A stretch of 15,117 nt of DNA from contig QHNB01000232.1 in the NCBI GenBank assembly GCA_003217965.1, positions 1 to 15,117 of the forward strand, written 5' to 3'. Below are positions 1-6,696 of this stretch, piece by piece. Both the position numbers and the translations under genes were made by a program. The notes below the pieces were generated by a model, which saw only the letters and a program-made list of their open reading frames with translations, had not been told where the DNA came from and made no database searches. This DNA is from Verrucomicrobiota bacterium. Lineage in GTDB: Bacteria; Verrucomicrobiota; Verrucomicrobiia; Chthoniobacterales; UBA10450. Each line of letters starts with the position of its first letter. Position 1 is the stretch's first letter.

Positions 1-1
1 A

Positions 2-400
2 GAAGCTGCCAAAAATTTTCGCTTTTTCGATACCATTTGCGGCGCCACCCAGGAGCGGCAAGATGCCTTGCGCGAGTTACTCAACGTGTCGATGAATCTG
101 CTTCTCGTCGTCGGCGGCTACAATAGTTCCAATACCTCACATCTTGCTGAGATGGGCGAAGAAAAATTGCCCACCTTTTTTGTTCTCAATGCGTCACGGC
201 TCCTCTCAACCCAGGAGATCAAACATTACGATCTGCATCAGAAACAGGAGGTGATCGCGGAGCATTGGTTACCTGGCGGACGGGTCGTAGTTGGCATTAC
301 GGCCGGAGCTTCGTGCCCGAATAATCTCATCGAGGAAACTTTGATCCGATTGTTCGAGCTGCGCGGAATTTCTCGCGAACAACTCGAAGCCGTCGCTTGA
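2..400 (+). CDS. ispH: 4-hydroxy-3-methylbut-2-enyl diphosphate reductase, C-terminal part
   Basis: IspH (LytB) is the [4Fe-4S] enzyme that makes IPP and DMAPP from HMBPP in the last step of the MEP isoprenoid pathway in the cytosol. The gene enters from the left edge and 132 codons are visible. The first clear motif is DTICGATQERQDA (about codons 10-22), holding one of the cluster cysteines. It is followed by LLVVGGYNSSNTSHLAEMGE and, near the end, GITAGASCPNNLIEE, matching the substrate-binding S-x-N and GxTxGAS segments of the family. The wording TQERQDA, VVGGYNSSNTSHL and EHWLPGGRVVVGITAGAS is closer to the longer plant/cyanobacterial-type IspH than to the E. coli type; this is judged from memory. 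The frame is open from base 2, so the start and the other cluster cysteines lie outside. No close downstream partner; ku starts 163 bp later. Confidence 0.95.
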   Translation, partial: EAAKNFRFFDTICGATQERQDALRELLNVSMNLLLVVGGYNSSNTSHLAEMGEEKLPTFFVLNASRLLSTQEIKHYDLHQKQEVIAEHWLPGGRVVVGITAGASCPNNLIEETLIRLFELRGISREQLEAVA

Positions 401-419
401 GATCGTCACGCGCGGGTAG

Positions 420-440
420 GGGCGATTGACTCAATCGCCC
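420..440. repeat. Perfect 10-bp inverted repeat after ispH
   Basis: Arms GGGCGATTGA (420-429) and TCAATCGCCC (431-440) are perfectly complementary around one central base, 20 bp after the ispH stop. It could fold as a stem of about 9 bp with a 3-nt loop and slow transcription, or be a dyad protein-binding site. No T-run follows on either strand, so a classical intrinsic terminator is not supported. The rest of the 401-563 gap shows nothing recognisable. Confidence 0.45.
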
Positions 441-563
441 GTTGGGTTCAGTGAAGCGCACTACCAGGTTTTCCCCAACCGTTCCCGAGCAGTTCGGTGA
501 ACCGCCCGTACCGAAGCACCTGCAGACCACCGTTGCAATCACGAGCAACGAAGTACCTGATGA

Positions 564-1415
564 ATGCGAGCAATTTGGAAAGGTAGTATCAGCTTTGGTT
601 TGGTTAACATTCCGATCGCGTTGTACCCGGCAACGCGTAAAGAAGAGCTGCGCTTTCGCCTTCTTCGCGCGAAAGACTTGAGTCCGGTCAATTATAAGCG
701 AGTCGCGGAAAAGGACGGCAGGGAAGTGCCTTGGGACCAAATCGTCAAAGGTTACGAGTACGAAAAGGGCAAATACGTTGTCCTCAAAGATGAAGATTTT
801 CAGCGAGTCGACCTCGAAGCGACGCAGACCGTCGACATCCAGGATTTCGTGAAACAAGAGGAAATCGATCCGGTGTTTTTCTACAAGCCCTATTACCTCG
901 AGCCGCAGAAGGGCGGCGATAAGGCTTATGTCTTGCTGCGCGAAACGCTAGAAAAAACCGGTAGGGTCGGCATCGCGAAAGTGGTGATCAAAACGCGGCA
1001 ATATCTCGCTGGAGTCAAAGCGGAAAACAATGTGCTGCTGTTGGAATTGATGCATTTCGCTGAGGAGTTAGCCGAGACGGATAAACTGCACGTCCCGAAA
1101 AAAATCGAGCCGGGAAAACGCGAAGTCGACATGGCGACAGCCTTAGTTAACAGCATGTCGTCCAAATGGGATCCAAAGAAATATCGCGACGATTATCGTG
1201 ACGCTTTGATGGAGGTGATCGAAGAAAAAGTGGAGGCTGGCGGCAAAGAACTGGAGGAGAAACCGAAAAAGAAAGCGCCACCTTCAACCAAAGTGATTGA
1301 TCTCGTAGCCGTGCTACAAGAAAGCCTCAACCAAACAAAGGGTGCCAAGAAAACCAGGGGCGCAAAAGCGTCTGCGCACGCCGCCGGCAGAACGCGACCG
1401 CGCAAAGCCGCCTAA
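564..1415 (+). CDS. ku: Bacterial Ku protein (NHEJ DNA-end binding)
   Basis: Prokaryotic Ku forms a homodimeric ring on double-strand DNA ends and recruits LigD for non-homologous end joining. The 283-residue product starts MRAIWKGSISFGLVNIPI, the hallmark N-terminus of bacterial Ku. It continues through the Ku bridge/beta-barrel core to about residue 215, including HVPKKIEPGKREVDMA and the conserved KWDPKKYRDDYRDAL stretch. The last roughly 65 residues are a Lys/Ala/Arg-rich tail (KPKKKAPP, KKTRGAKASAHAAGRTRPRKAA) typical of Ku C-terminal DNA-binding extensions. Length is normal (family about 250-320). ATG 564 was chosen because it gives the canonical first residues; there is no good Shine-Dalgarno sequence. 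No ligD is visible on either side, so its partner must be elsewhere. A 12-bp palindrome covers the stop codon. Confidence 0.95.
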   Translation: MRAIWKGSISFGLVNIPIALYPATRKEELRFRLLRAKDLSPVNYKRVAEKDGREVPWDQIVKGYEYEKGKYVVLKDEDFQRVDLEATQTVDIQDFVKQEEIDPVFFYKPYYLEPQKGGDKAYVLLRETLEKTGRVGIAKVVIKTRQYLAGVKAENNVLLLELMHFAEELAETDKLHVPKKIEPGKREVDMATALVNSMSSKWDPKKYRDDYRDALMEVIEEKVEAGGKELEEKPKKKAPPSTKVIDLVAVLQESLNQTKGAKKTRGAKASAHAAGRTRPRKAA

Positions 1416-1421
1416 TTAGGC
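1410..1421. repeat. 12-bp palindrome across the ku stop codon
   Basis: GCCTAATTAGGC is perfectly self-complementary and contains the ku TAA (1413-1415). With no loop it is a poor hairpin. It may be chance, a binding dyad, or part of the 3' end structure. Confidence 0.3.
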
Positions 1422-1455
1422 AGCTCAACGCCGGGCCTGAAGCGATCGGCGCGTC

Positions 1456-1483
1456 GGAACACAGACGTGGACCTCTGTGTTCC
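1456..1483. repeat. Hairpin, 10-bp perfect stem with 8-nt loop, in the ku-doxX gap
   Basis: GGAACACAGA (1456-1465) pairs perfectly with TCTGTGTTCC (1474-1483) around the loop CGTGGACC. Outer bases GCGAT (1443-1447) and ATCGC (1494-1498) can extend the structure after an interruption. There is no T-run, so it looks more like an interspersed palindromic (REP-like) unit or a processing/stability element than a simple terminator. It is the main structure in the gene-free stretch 1416-1629; the remainder shows no tRNA or promoter that I can defend. Confidence 0.5.
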
Positions 1484-1629
1484 CTGCTTGCTAATCGCGC
1501 GCTTTCGCTTCGCGGCGTGATCTCGCTGACAAGATCGGAGTAACATACGAGCTAAAAAGGGCGAGCTTCGGCGCCGACGGGTGCATCCCGGCTTGACCCT
1601 GGCATTCTCATTCGGCAGTCTCTGCGCCC

Positions 1630-2076
1630 ATGAACGCGCTCAATCGTTATGTAGATCCGGTTTATTGCATCTTGCGACTGATCATAGGTCTAATGTTTGC
1701 CTGTCACGGCGGACAAAAATTACTCGGGTTTCCACCCGGTGGTCAGGGTGCCGGTGAGGGAATCATGCTTCTGGGCGCTTGGATCGAGTTGGTTGGAGGG
1801 TTTTTGGTTGCCTTCGGACTCTTCACACGAATCGCGGCCGTTATTTCCAGTGGCGAAATGGCAGTCGCCTATTTCATGATTCACGCGGCCGGCAAAGCCT
1901 TGAATCATCCCCCGGCTGCGACCGAGCAATTTTTCCCGCTTCTGAACAAAGGTGAACTTGCAGTCCTCTATTGCTGGATTTTCCTGTTTGGTTTCTTTTA
2001 TGGACCTGGGCGCTGGAGCATCGATTCTCTAATTTGGCGTCGCACCACGCCAACGACATCGAGTGTCCCTCGCTGA
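1630..2076 (+). CDS. DoxX-family integral membrane protein
   Basis: The 148-residue product matches the DoxX/DoxD-like family of small four-helix inner-membrane proteins, some linked to quinone or thiol redox metabolism and many of unknown role. RLIIGLMFACHGGQKLLGF (about residues 16-34) carries the family's helix 1 signature, followed by a Gly-rich loop. GAWIELVGGFLVAFGLFTRIAAVI (about 49-72) is helix 2, MAVAYFMIHA helix 3 and ELAVLYCWIFLFGFFYGPGRWSIDSLI (about 109-135) helix 4 with the conserved GPGRWSID end. ATG 1630 is the only start that keeps the N-terminus; no clear ribosome site precedes it. The stop is 10 bp from the hydrolase start, suggesting cotranscription. Confidence 0.9.
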   Translation: MNALNRYVDPVYCILRLIIGLMFACHGGQKLLGFPPGGQGAGEGIMLLGAWIELVGGFLVAFGLFTRIAAVISSGEMAVAYFMIHAAGKALNHPPAATEQFFPLLNKGELAVLYCWIFLFGFFYGPGRWSIDSLIWRRTTPTTSSVPR

Positions 2077-2086
2077 GTTCGTCGAA

Positions 2087-2866
2087 GTGAAGCGTATTGC
2101 TCTCCTTTTCGCTTGCGCGTTGCTCTTGGCGCCGGTGGTGGTCGCGCAGGATTGGGCGAAGCCGCGGCTGAACAACTCTCCACGTCATGGTGAATGGGTT
2201 AACATCAAATCAGGCGATCGGACGATCAAAGCCTTCATCGTTTATCCAGAGCGGAAAGACAAAGCGCTGGTTGTGCTCGTCATCCATGAAATCTTCGGCC
2301 TGACCGACTGGGTGCGAGGAATGTGCGATCAACTCGCCGAAAACGGTGTCATTGCGATCGCACCCGATCTGCTTAGCGGTCAAACCTTTGCCGATGTAGA
2401 TGGCGCGCGTAAAGCGATCTCTGCCTTAACAAAAGAGCAAGTCCAAACCGATCTTGATGCAACGTCCGAGTACGCGCTCAAGATTCCGTCCGGTAGCGGC
2501 ACACTCGCTGTATGCGGTTTTTGCTGGGGCGGCGGAGTCGCCTTCACTTACGCCAACCTAAATCCGAAACTGAAGGCCGCGTATTCCTTCTACGGACAAA
2601 CACCAGATGATCCATCCCAAGTAGTAAACATTGCGTGTCCGGTTTACGGCTTCTACGCCGAAAACGATGAGCGCACCAACGCCGGTATTCCCAAGGCAGA
2701 AGAGCTGATGAAAGCAGCGGGGAAAAAATACGAGCCAGTGATTTATAAAGGCGCTGGTCACGGCTTCATGCGCGAAGGCGAGAAACCGGGCGCGTCTGAT
2801 GCAAACAAGAAAGCGCGAGAAGACGCGTGGGCCCGCTGGAAGACGCTGCTAAAACAGTTGTCTTAG
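2087..2866 (+). CDS. Exported dienelactone hydrolase family protein
   Basis: An alpha/beta-hydrolase of the dienelactone hydrolase (carboxymethylenebutenolidase) family. Numbered from GTG 2087, E68 lies in VIHEIFG, the nucleophile C146 in CGFCWGGG, D194 in AENDERT and H225 in GAGHGF. This gives the complete Cys-Asp-His triad plus the accessory Glu. GTG 2087 was chosen over the in-frame GTG at 2063 because it begins a neat signal peptide (MKRIALLFACALLLAPVVVAQ, cleavage near residue 21), whereas 2063 would overlap doxX and bury it. The 259-residue product therefore probably acts in the periplasm, while well-studied DLHs are cytosolic. The substrate cannot be read from the sequence; exported homologues are commonly unassigned. 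The 10-bp gap after doxX suggests a two-gene operon. Confidence 0.88.
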   Translation: MKRIALLFACALLLAPVVVAQDWAKPRLNNSPRHGEWVNIKSGDRTIKAFIVYPERKDKALVVLVIHEIFGLTDWVRGMCDQLAENGVIAIAPDLLSGQTFADVDGARKAISALTKEQVQTDLDATSEYALKIPSGSGTLAVCGFCWGGGVAFTYANLNPKLKAAYSFYGQTPDDPSQVVNIACPVYGFYAENDERTNAGIPKAEELMKAAGKKYEPVIYKGAGHGFMREGEKPGASDANKKAREDAWARWKTLLKQLS

Positions 2867-2951
2867 ATTCGTGCGGTGTGCTGCGGCTCTTCTCCTCGCA
2901 GTTGCGCTTAGACGAGCGGATGGAGCGACCTCTTCTCAAAACTCATAATTA

Positions 2952-3188
2952 ATGTTTGTCCTGACCAAAGAGGAGAAGCGGGTCGTTTGTTTCGTGCTGC
3001 TTGCCATAATGGTCGGACTCGGCGTAAAGGAATATCGTCGTGTTCACTCGTCTTCGAATGCCGTTCCAAGCAGCCTGAAGCAGGGCTCCAAGGGATTTCC
3101 GACCCAGCAAACTAAGCCCGCAACCGGTTCAGCGGCTTCACCGCAGTCCCGCGATTCCCACTTGAAAAACGATGATCGTGATAAATAA
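2952..3188 (+). CDS. Small single-TM protein of unknown function
   Basis: A 78-residue product I do not recognise as a named family. It opens MFVLTKEEKRVVCFVLLAI, with a membrane segment at about residues 11-27 and charged residues (KEYRRVHSS) just after. The rest is a Ser/Pro/Gln/Thr-rich hydrophilic tail ending KNDDRDK. It looks like a membrane-anchored protein with a short disordered tail. The N-terminus resembles the anchor of some helix-hairpin-helix (ComEA-like) proteins, but the domain itself is absent. No clear ribosome binding site precedes the ATG. Support is the typical 'TKEE(K/R)RV' plus TM architecture and the open frame in an otherwise empty 388-bp gap. Confidence 0.55.
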   Translation: MFVLTKEEKRVVCFVLLAIMVGLGVKEYRRVHSSSNAVPSSLKQGSKGFPTQQTKPATGSAASPQSRDSHLKNDDRDK

Positions 3189-3254
3189 TCACAAATTCTA
3201 CAATGCCTGCTGGAAAAATTCCCCCGCTGGCATGGAAACTTCTGCCGATCAGGT

Positions 3255-3680
3255 ATGCGCGTACTGATTGCGGACGACCAACGGAGTGTTGGAGCTTCCC
3301 TGGGCGATTTAGTTGCGCTTTGTCATCACGAGGTCGTCGATGTTGTTGGCTCGGGGCTGGAAGCGATACAGGCCTACGGCCGCCTGAAACCCGATGTGGT
3401 TCTGATGGACTATGTTATGGCGAAATTGAACGGGGCAACGGCTTGCCGGAACATCCTCGCCAAAGACCCAAACGCGCGCATCATTCTGGTTTCGGGCATG
3501 CCAAAAGTAGCCGAGTTGGCTGACTCTGGGGCAATCGCCGTCCTGGCCAAACCGGTCGCGCTTGAGATATTGGAAGCCGCCCTCAATGCCGCCGCTACAC
3601 GCTCACCTCAGCCCCGGCGGCGCCCTCAGATTCCCTCCGAAGTGTCCCAGGTGATCGGCTCCAATACAACGGACCGATAA
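3255..3680 (+). CDS. Stand-alone response regulator (receiver domain)
   Basis: A CheY-like receiver of 141 residues. The acidic pair D7-D8 (LIADDQ), phospho-acceptor D52 (VVLMDYVM), switch S80 (ILVSGMP) and K99-P100 (LAKP) are all present, so it should accept a phosphoryl group from a histidine kinase. No output domain follows: after residue about 118 there is only an Arg/Pro-rich tail (PQPRRRPQIPSEVSQ). It must act through protein contacts or as a phosphorelay intermediate. No kinase gene is adjacent; the partner is unknown. The gene converges with the transporter gene on the other strand, 22 bp between stops. Confidence 0.9.
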   Translation: MRVLIADDQRSVGASLGDLVALCHHEVVDVVGSGLEAIQAYGRLKPDVVLMDYVMAKLNGATACRNILAKDPNARIILVSGMPKVAELADSGAIAVLAKPVALEILEAALNAAATRSPQPRRRPQIPSEVSQVIGSNTTDR

Positions 3681-3693
3681 CCCCAATCGGACC
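3671..3693. terminator. Possible shared hairpin between convergent genes
   Basis: GGACCGAT (3671-3678) and ATCGGACC (3686-3693) can pair at 7 of 8 positions (one A-A mismatch) around AACCCCA. It spans the receiver stop and lies just before the transporter stop, where a bidirectional terminator would sit. No T-run is present on either side, so the call is weak. Confidence 0.3.
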
Positions 3694-3702
3694 ACCACCG
3701 CT

Positions 3703-5058
3703 TCAATCCTCGACAGCTGCCTCCGCGAGGGCGACCTGGCCAGATCTTAAATCCAACTCCACCTCTTGCCTCGTGCCAAAAATCCGCGCACGACTGTCAT
3801 CAAATTCACCTTCCCATCTCGCTATCACCACGGTTGCGAGGGCGTTTCCGATCAGGTTCACGCACGAGCGACCCATGTCCATCAATTCGTCGACTCCAAA
3901 AATTAGCGCAACGCCAATCGGACCAAGGCCAGCGGGAAGAAAACTGTTGACCGTCGCCAGCAGAATGACCAGAGATGAGCGCGGTACGGCAGCCACGCCT
4001 TTGGACGTGATCATTAAGGTCAGCATCATTGTGATCTGCTGTCCAAATCCCACGTGATAGCCGGTACTACTCTGAGCCGCCTGCGCGACAAATACCGACG
4101 CCATCGCCAGGTAGAGAGTCGCACCGTCCATGTTAAAGGAATACCCTGTTGGCATAACGAACCCGACAATGTGCCTCGGCACACCGAGCCGCTCCATCGC
4201 CTGCATCGCCTTGGGCAAGGCCGATTCGCTACTCGTCGTCGCGAATGCGAGCGCGGCTGGTTCGCGCACTGCGCGGGTGAACTGCCCCACTGGGACTCGC
4301 GCGATCAGCATGACCAGTCCAAAAACTAGTAGGATAAAAATAATCAGGGCGAAATAGAACGAGAGAATGAGCTTGCCTAAATACCCAAGCACGCCAAGCC
4401 CTTGCGTGCCAACTGTGTGAGCCATGGCTGCACCCACGCCGACCGGCGCGAACATCATCACGTAGTTGGTGAATTTAAACATGATCTGAGAAAGACTCTC
4501 CATGGCACGAATCATTGGCTTTCCCTTTTCACCCACAGCCGACACGGCCATGGCGAAGAGAACCGCGAACGCTACAATTTGCAGAACATCGCCGCGCACC
4601 ATCGAGTCGATTACGCTGGACGGAAATGCGTGCACAATCGTTTCCACCAGCGTTTTGGGATGACTCTGGCCGATTGCGTTAATGACGCCGGTATTGCTGG
4701 TCGCGAGGATCACGCCAATCCCAGGTTTGGTCAGGTTGACCACCGCCAGCCCGATGAAGAGCGCGGCTGTCGTAACGATCTCGAAATAAACAAGTGCCTT
4801 GAGACCCATCCTTCCGACTTTTCGCAACGCGCCAGCGCCCGCGATTCCGACGACAATGGTTGAGAAGACAAGCGGACCAATGATCGACTTGATCAGATTG
4901 AGGAAAATGTCCCGGAGAAAATAAACTTTGTTCCCCCACTCCGGTCGTAACCAGCCGATCAGGACACCTACTACCAATCCGATCATGATTTGCGTCGTTA
5001 GCGACGGCCGGTACCACACACGAGCGCGGCGTGCCGTCTTTGGAGGTACCGAAATCAT
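3703..5058 (-). CDS. Dicarboxylate/amino acid:cation symporter (DAACS/SLC1 family)
   Basis: An inner-membrane elevator-type secondary transporter of the GltP/DctA family. From ATG 5058 it is 451 residues, normal length. HP1 carries AFATTSSESALPK (TTSSES at 274-279), TM7 carries PTGYSFNMDGATLY (NMDG about 309-312), HP2 follows with MITSKGVAAVPRSS, and TM8 is DELMDMGRSCVNLIGNALATVV. D394 and R397 (positions as here; they coincide with GltPh numbering) fit binding of the amino and side-chain carboxyl groups of aspartate/glutamate. The position of the GltPh Na1-site aspartate (405) is Asn, as I recall for DctA-type members. Substrate is therefore glutamate/aspartate or a C4-dicarboxylate, not settled. 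The frame is open to a TTG at 5142; ATG 5085 is another candidate start. 5058 places about 20 residues before the conserved SLTTQI. No good ribosome site marks any of them. Confidence 0.93.
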   Translation of the reverse strand: MISVPPKTARRARVWYRPSLTTQIMIGLVVGVLIGWLRPEWGNKVYFLRDIFLNLIKSIIGPLVFSTIVVGIAGAGALRKVGRMGLKALVYFEIVTTAALFIGLAVVNLTKPGIGVILATSNTGVINAIGQSHPKTLVETIVHAFPSSVIDSMVRGDVLQIVAFAVLFAMAVSAVGEKGKPMIRAMESLSQIMFKFTNYVMMFAPVGVGAAMAHTVGTQGLGVLGYLGKLILSFYFALIIFILLVFGLVMLIARVPVGQFTRAVREPAALAFATTSSESALPKAMQAMERLGVPRHIVGFVMPTGYSFNMDGATLYLAMASVFVAQAAQSSTGYHVGFGQQITMMLTLMITSKGVAAVPRSSLVILLATVNSFLPAGLGPIGVALIFGVDELMDMGRSCVNLIGNALATVVIARWEGEFDDSRARIFGTRQEVELDLRSGQVALAEAAVED

Positions 5059-5280
5059 CACAATCCGTGCATTAGCAGAAAGCATCAGATGGATCGAGCG
5101 CCTGCTCGCGAAAGCTTTCGGAGCTCCGTCGCTCGATCTCAAAGATGCGGTGTCTTAACTGCAATTGATTCCTGTTTCGCAGAGGACTGCGGACTCTACA
5201 GGCTTTTAGTTGCCTCGGCTTCTTTTCCTGCGTTCATGACTTCCTCAGATATTTTCCCGCGAAGCGCCGATCCACCTATA
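5059..5280. promoter_or_regulatory. Divergent intergenic region, transporter/thrC
   Basis: This gap separates divergent starts and must hold both promoters, though I see no convincing -35/-10 pair. It contains the perfect palindrome CGAAAGCTTTCG (5109-5120) abutting GGAGCTCC (5120-5127), with GCTC/GAGC arms outside the first, a possible operator. Alternative starts for both genes (5085 on -, 5236 on +) lie inside it. Confidence 0.3.
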
Positions 5281-6459
5281 ATGTTTTTGATCCATCTCAC
5301 CTGCACGTCTTGCGGGCTGCATCACGATTGGAAGCATCTGCAAAATCTTTGTACCGCCTGTCAAAGACCGCTGGCTGCAACCTACGATCTTGAGAAAATT
5401 CGGCGCGCTCTTACCCCCGAGCACTTGACCTCTCGCCGCGAGAAATCGTTGTGGCGTTTTCGCGAAGTGCTGCCATTGCCCCCGAGTACCGAGCCCGTCT
5501 CGCTTGGCGAAGGCGGAACTCCTTTACTCCGGGCCGGACGATTTGGAAACAAGCGCGGTATCGAGAATCTGTGGATCAAAGACGAATCCCAAAACCCCAC
5601 CCAAACCTTCAAAGCGCGCGGGATGTCCGTCGCTGTTTCGATGGCGAAGTATCTGGGCGCAACCAAGCTGGCTGTCCCAAGCGCCGGAAATGCCGGAGGC
5701 GCTCTCGCCGCTTACGCCGCGCGCGCCGGATTAGAAGCGCACATCTTTATGCCGCGCGATACTCCGCGCGCCAACATCATCGAATGCCGGGAACTCGGCG
5801 CGCACGTAACGCTCATTGATGGACTGATCACTGATTGCGGCGCTGAGATCGCAAGACGCAAGCAAGCTGAGAGCTGGTTTGAAATGTCGACCCTGAAAGA
5901 ACCATATCGCCTCGAGGGAAAGAAGACGCTCGGTTATGAGTTAGCCGAGCAACTCGACTGGCAATTGCCTGACGCAATTCTTTATCCAACGGGCGGCGGT
6001 ACCGGCCTCATTGGCATGTGGAAAGCATTCGATGAAATGGAAACGCTAGGCTGGATCGGGCCGAAACGACCACGCATGTTCTCCGTGCAGGCCAGCGGCT
6101 GTGCACCGATCGTGCACGCATTCGAAAACGGCGAGACATTCGCGTCCGAGTTTCCCAAGGCGCAGACCGTCGCCTCTGGTCTTCGTGTCCCAAAAGCGAT
6201 TGGCGACTTTCTCATGCTCAAGATTCTCCGTGAATCGCATGGCGGCGCGGTCACGGTCGATGACGAACAAATGATTCGGATGGCACGCGAGTTAGGATCG
6301 ACCGAAGGTCTGTTCGTTTCTCCGGAAGGCGGAGCTTGCTTCGCCGCACTGACGTCACTTATCCAAGCGAAACAGATCGCTTCGCATGAGCTGGTCGTCA
6401 TCTTCAACACCGGTTCCGGAGTTAAATATCTTGATTGCTATGATGAAGCGACAAGTTGA
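5281..6459 (+). CDS. thrC: Threonine synthase (PLP-dependent)
   Basis: Threonine synthase converts O-phospho-L-homoserine to L-threonine with pyridoxal phosphate (fold type II). The 392-residue product begins with a zinc-ribbon-like C8-x2-C11 ... C24-x2-C27 (LTCTSCG, LCTACQRPL) followed by YDL, the N-terminus of many bacterial and plant threonine synthases. SLGEGGTPLL is the substrate loop, K111 in NPTQTFKARGMSVAVS the PLP lysine, SAGNAGGALAAYAARAG (134-150) the cofactor loop and TGGGTGLIGMWKAF (from 237) the phosphate-binding loop. It ends with FVSPEGGACFAAL. The more common NPTGSFKDRG is here NPTQTFKARG, a variant I have seen annotated as threonine synthase, but a related beta-eliminating lyase is not excluded. 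ATG 5281 is preferred to the in-frame ATG 5236 because it gives the classic start of the zinc ribbon. No other threonine-pathway gene is adjacent. Confidence 0.88.
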   Translation: MFLIHLTCTSCGLHHDWKHLQNLCTACQRPLAATYDLEKIRRALTPEHLTSRREKSLWRFREVLPLPPSTEPVSLGEGGTPLLRAGRFGNKRGIENLWIKDESQNPTQTFKARGMSVAVSMAKYLGATKLAVPSAGNAGGALAAYAARAGLEAHIFMPRDTPRANIIECRELGAHVTLIDGLITDCGAEIARRKQAESWFEMSTLKEPYRLEGKKTLGYELAEQLDWQLPDAILYPTGGGTGLIGMWKAFDEMETLGWIGPKRPRMFSVQASGCAPIVHAFENGETFASEFPKAQTVASGLRVPKAIGDFLMLKILRESHGGAVTVDDEQMIRMARELGSTEGLFVSPEGGACFAALTSLIQAKQIASHELVVIFNTGSGVKYLDCYDEATS

Positions 6460-6503
6460 GGGGAACTGGAACAAGCTGAACTTCGCCAACGTGAATCAGT
6501 TTC

Positions 6504-6586
6504 TAATTAGGAAAGCAGGAACCCAGGAAACCGCGAACAAGAGCTTGATGGATGCGAGCCTTCCTATTTTCCTTTGTTCCTAATTA
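6504..6586. repeat. Imperfect long inverted repeat between thrC and the NTF2-like gene
   Basis: TAATTAGGAA (6504-6513) is matched by TTCCTAATTA (6577-6586). Inside, each arm repeats AGGAA (or TTCCT) at the same spacing, so arms of about 24 bp pair with a few mismatches around a central stretch of roughly 35 bp. It lies between convergent genes and could be a bidirectional terminator or a small mobile palindromic element. No clear target-site duplication was seen. The rest of 6460-6696 shows nothing else. Confidence 0.45.
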
Positions 6587-6696
6587 AATTTCCGGTTTCA
6601 GGCTAAGTTGAGTCTGTCAGGTCGAATTCGGATGCTCGTGTCTGTCCTCTGCCGCTTTTGGCCGCGTTCCCACCTCGATTTCCCAAGGGGGAGATA

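Noticed and set aside
494..504. TCGGTGAACCG shared with 9323-9333 as a possible regulatory motif
   Set aside because: Only two copies, 11 bp, at different distances and strands relative to genes; likely chance.
327..857. 176-codon open frame on the minus strand over the start of ku
   Set aside because: It is antisense to the well-supported Ku N-terminus and has no family pattern or ribosome site.
1500..1629. Possible tRNA or small RNA in the ku-doxX gap
   Set aside because: No cloverleaf, no TTC-like T-arm in the right spacing, and no terminator after it.
3203..3523. 106-codon plus-strand frame overlapping the receiver gene
   Set aside because: Another frame of the receiver, which has all catalytic residues.
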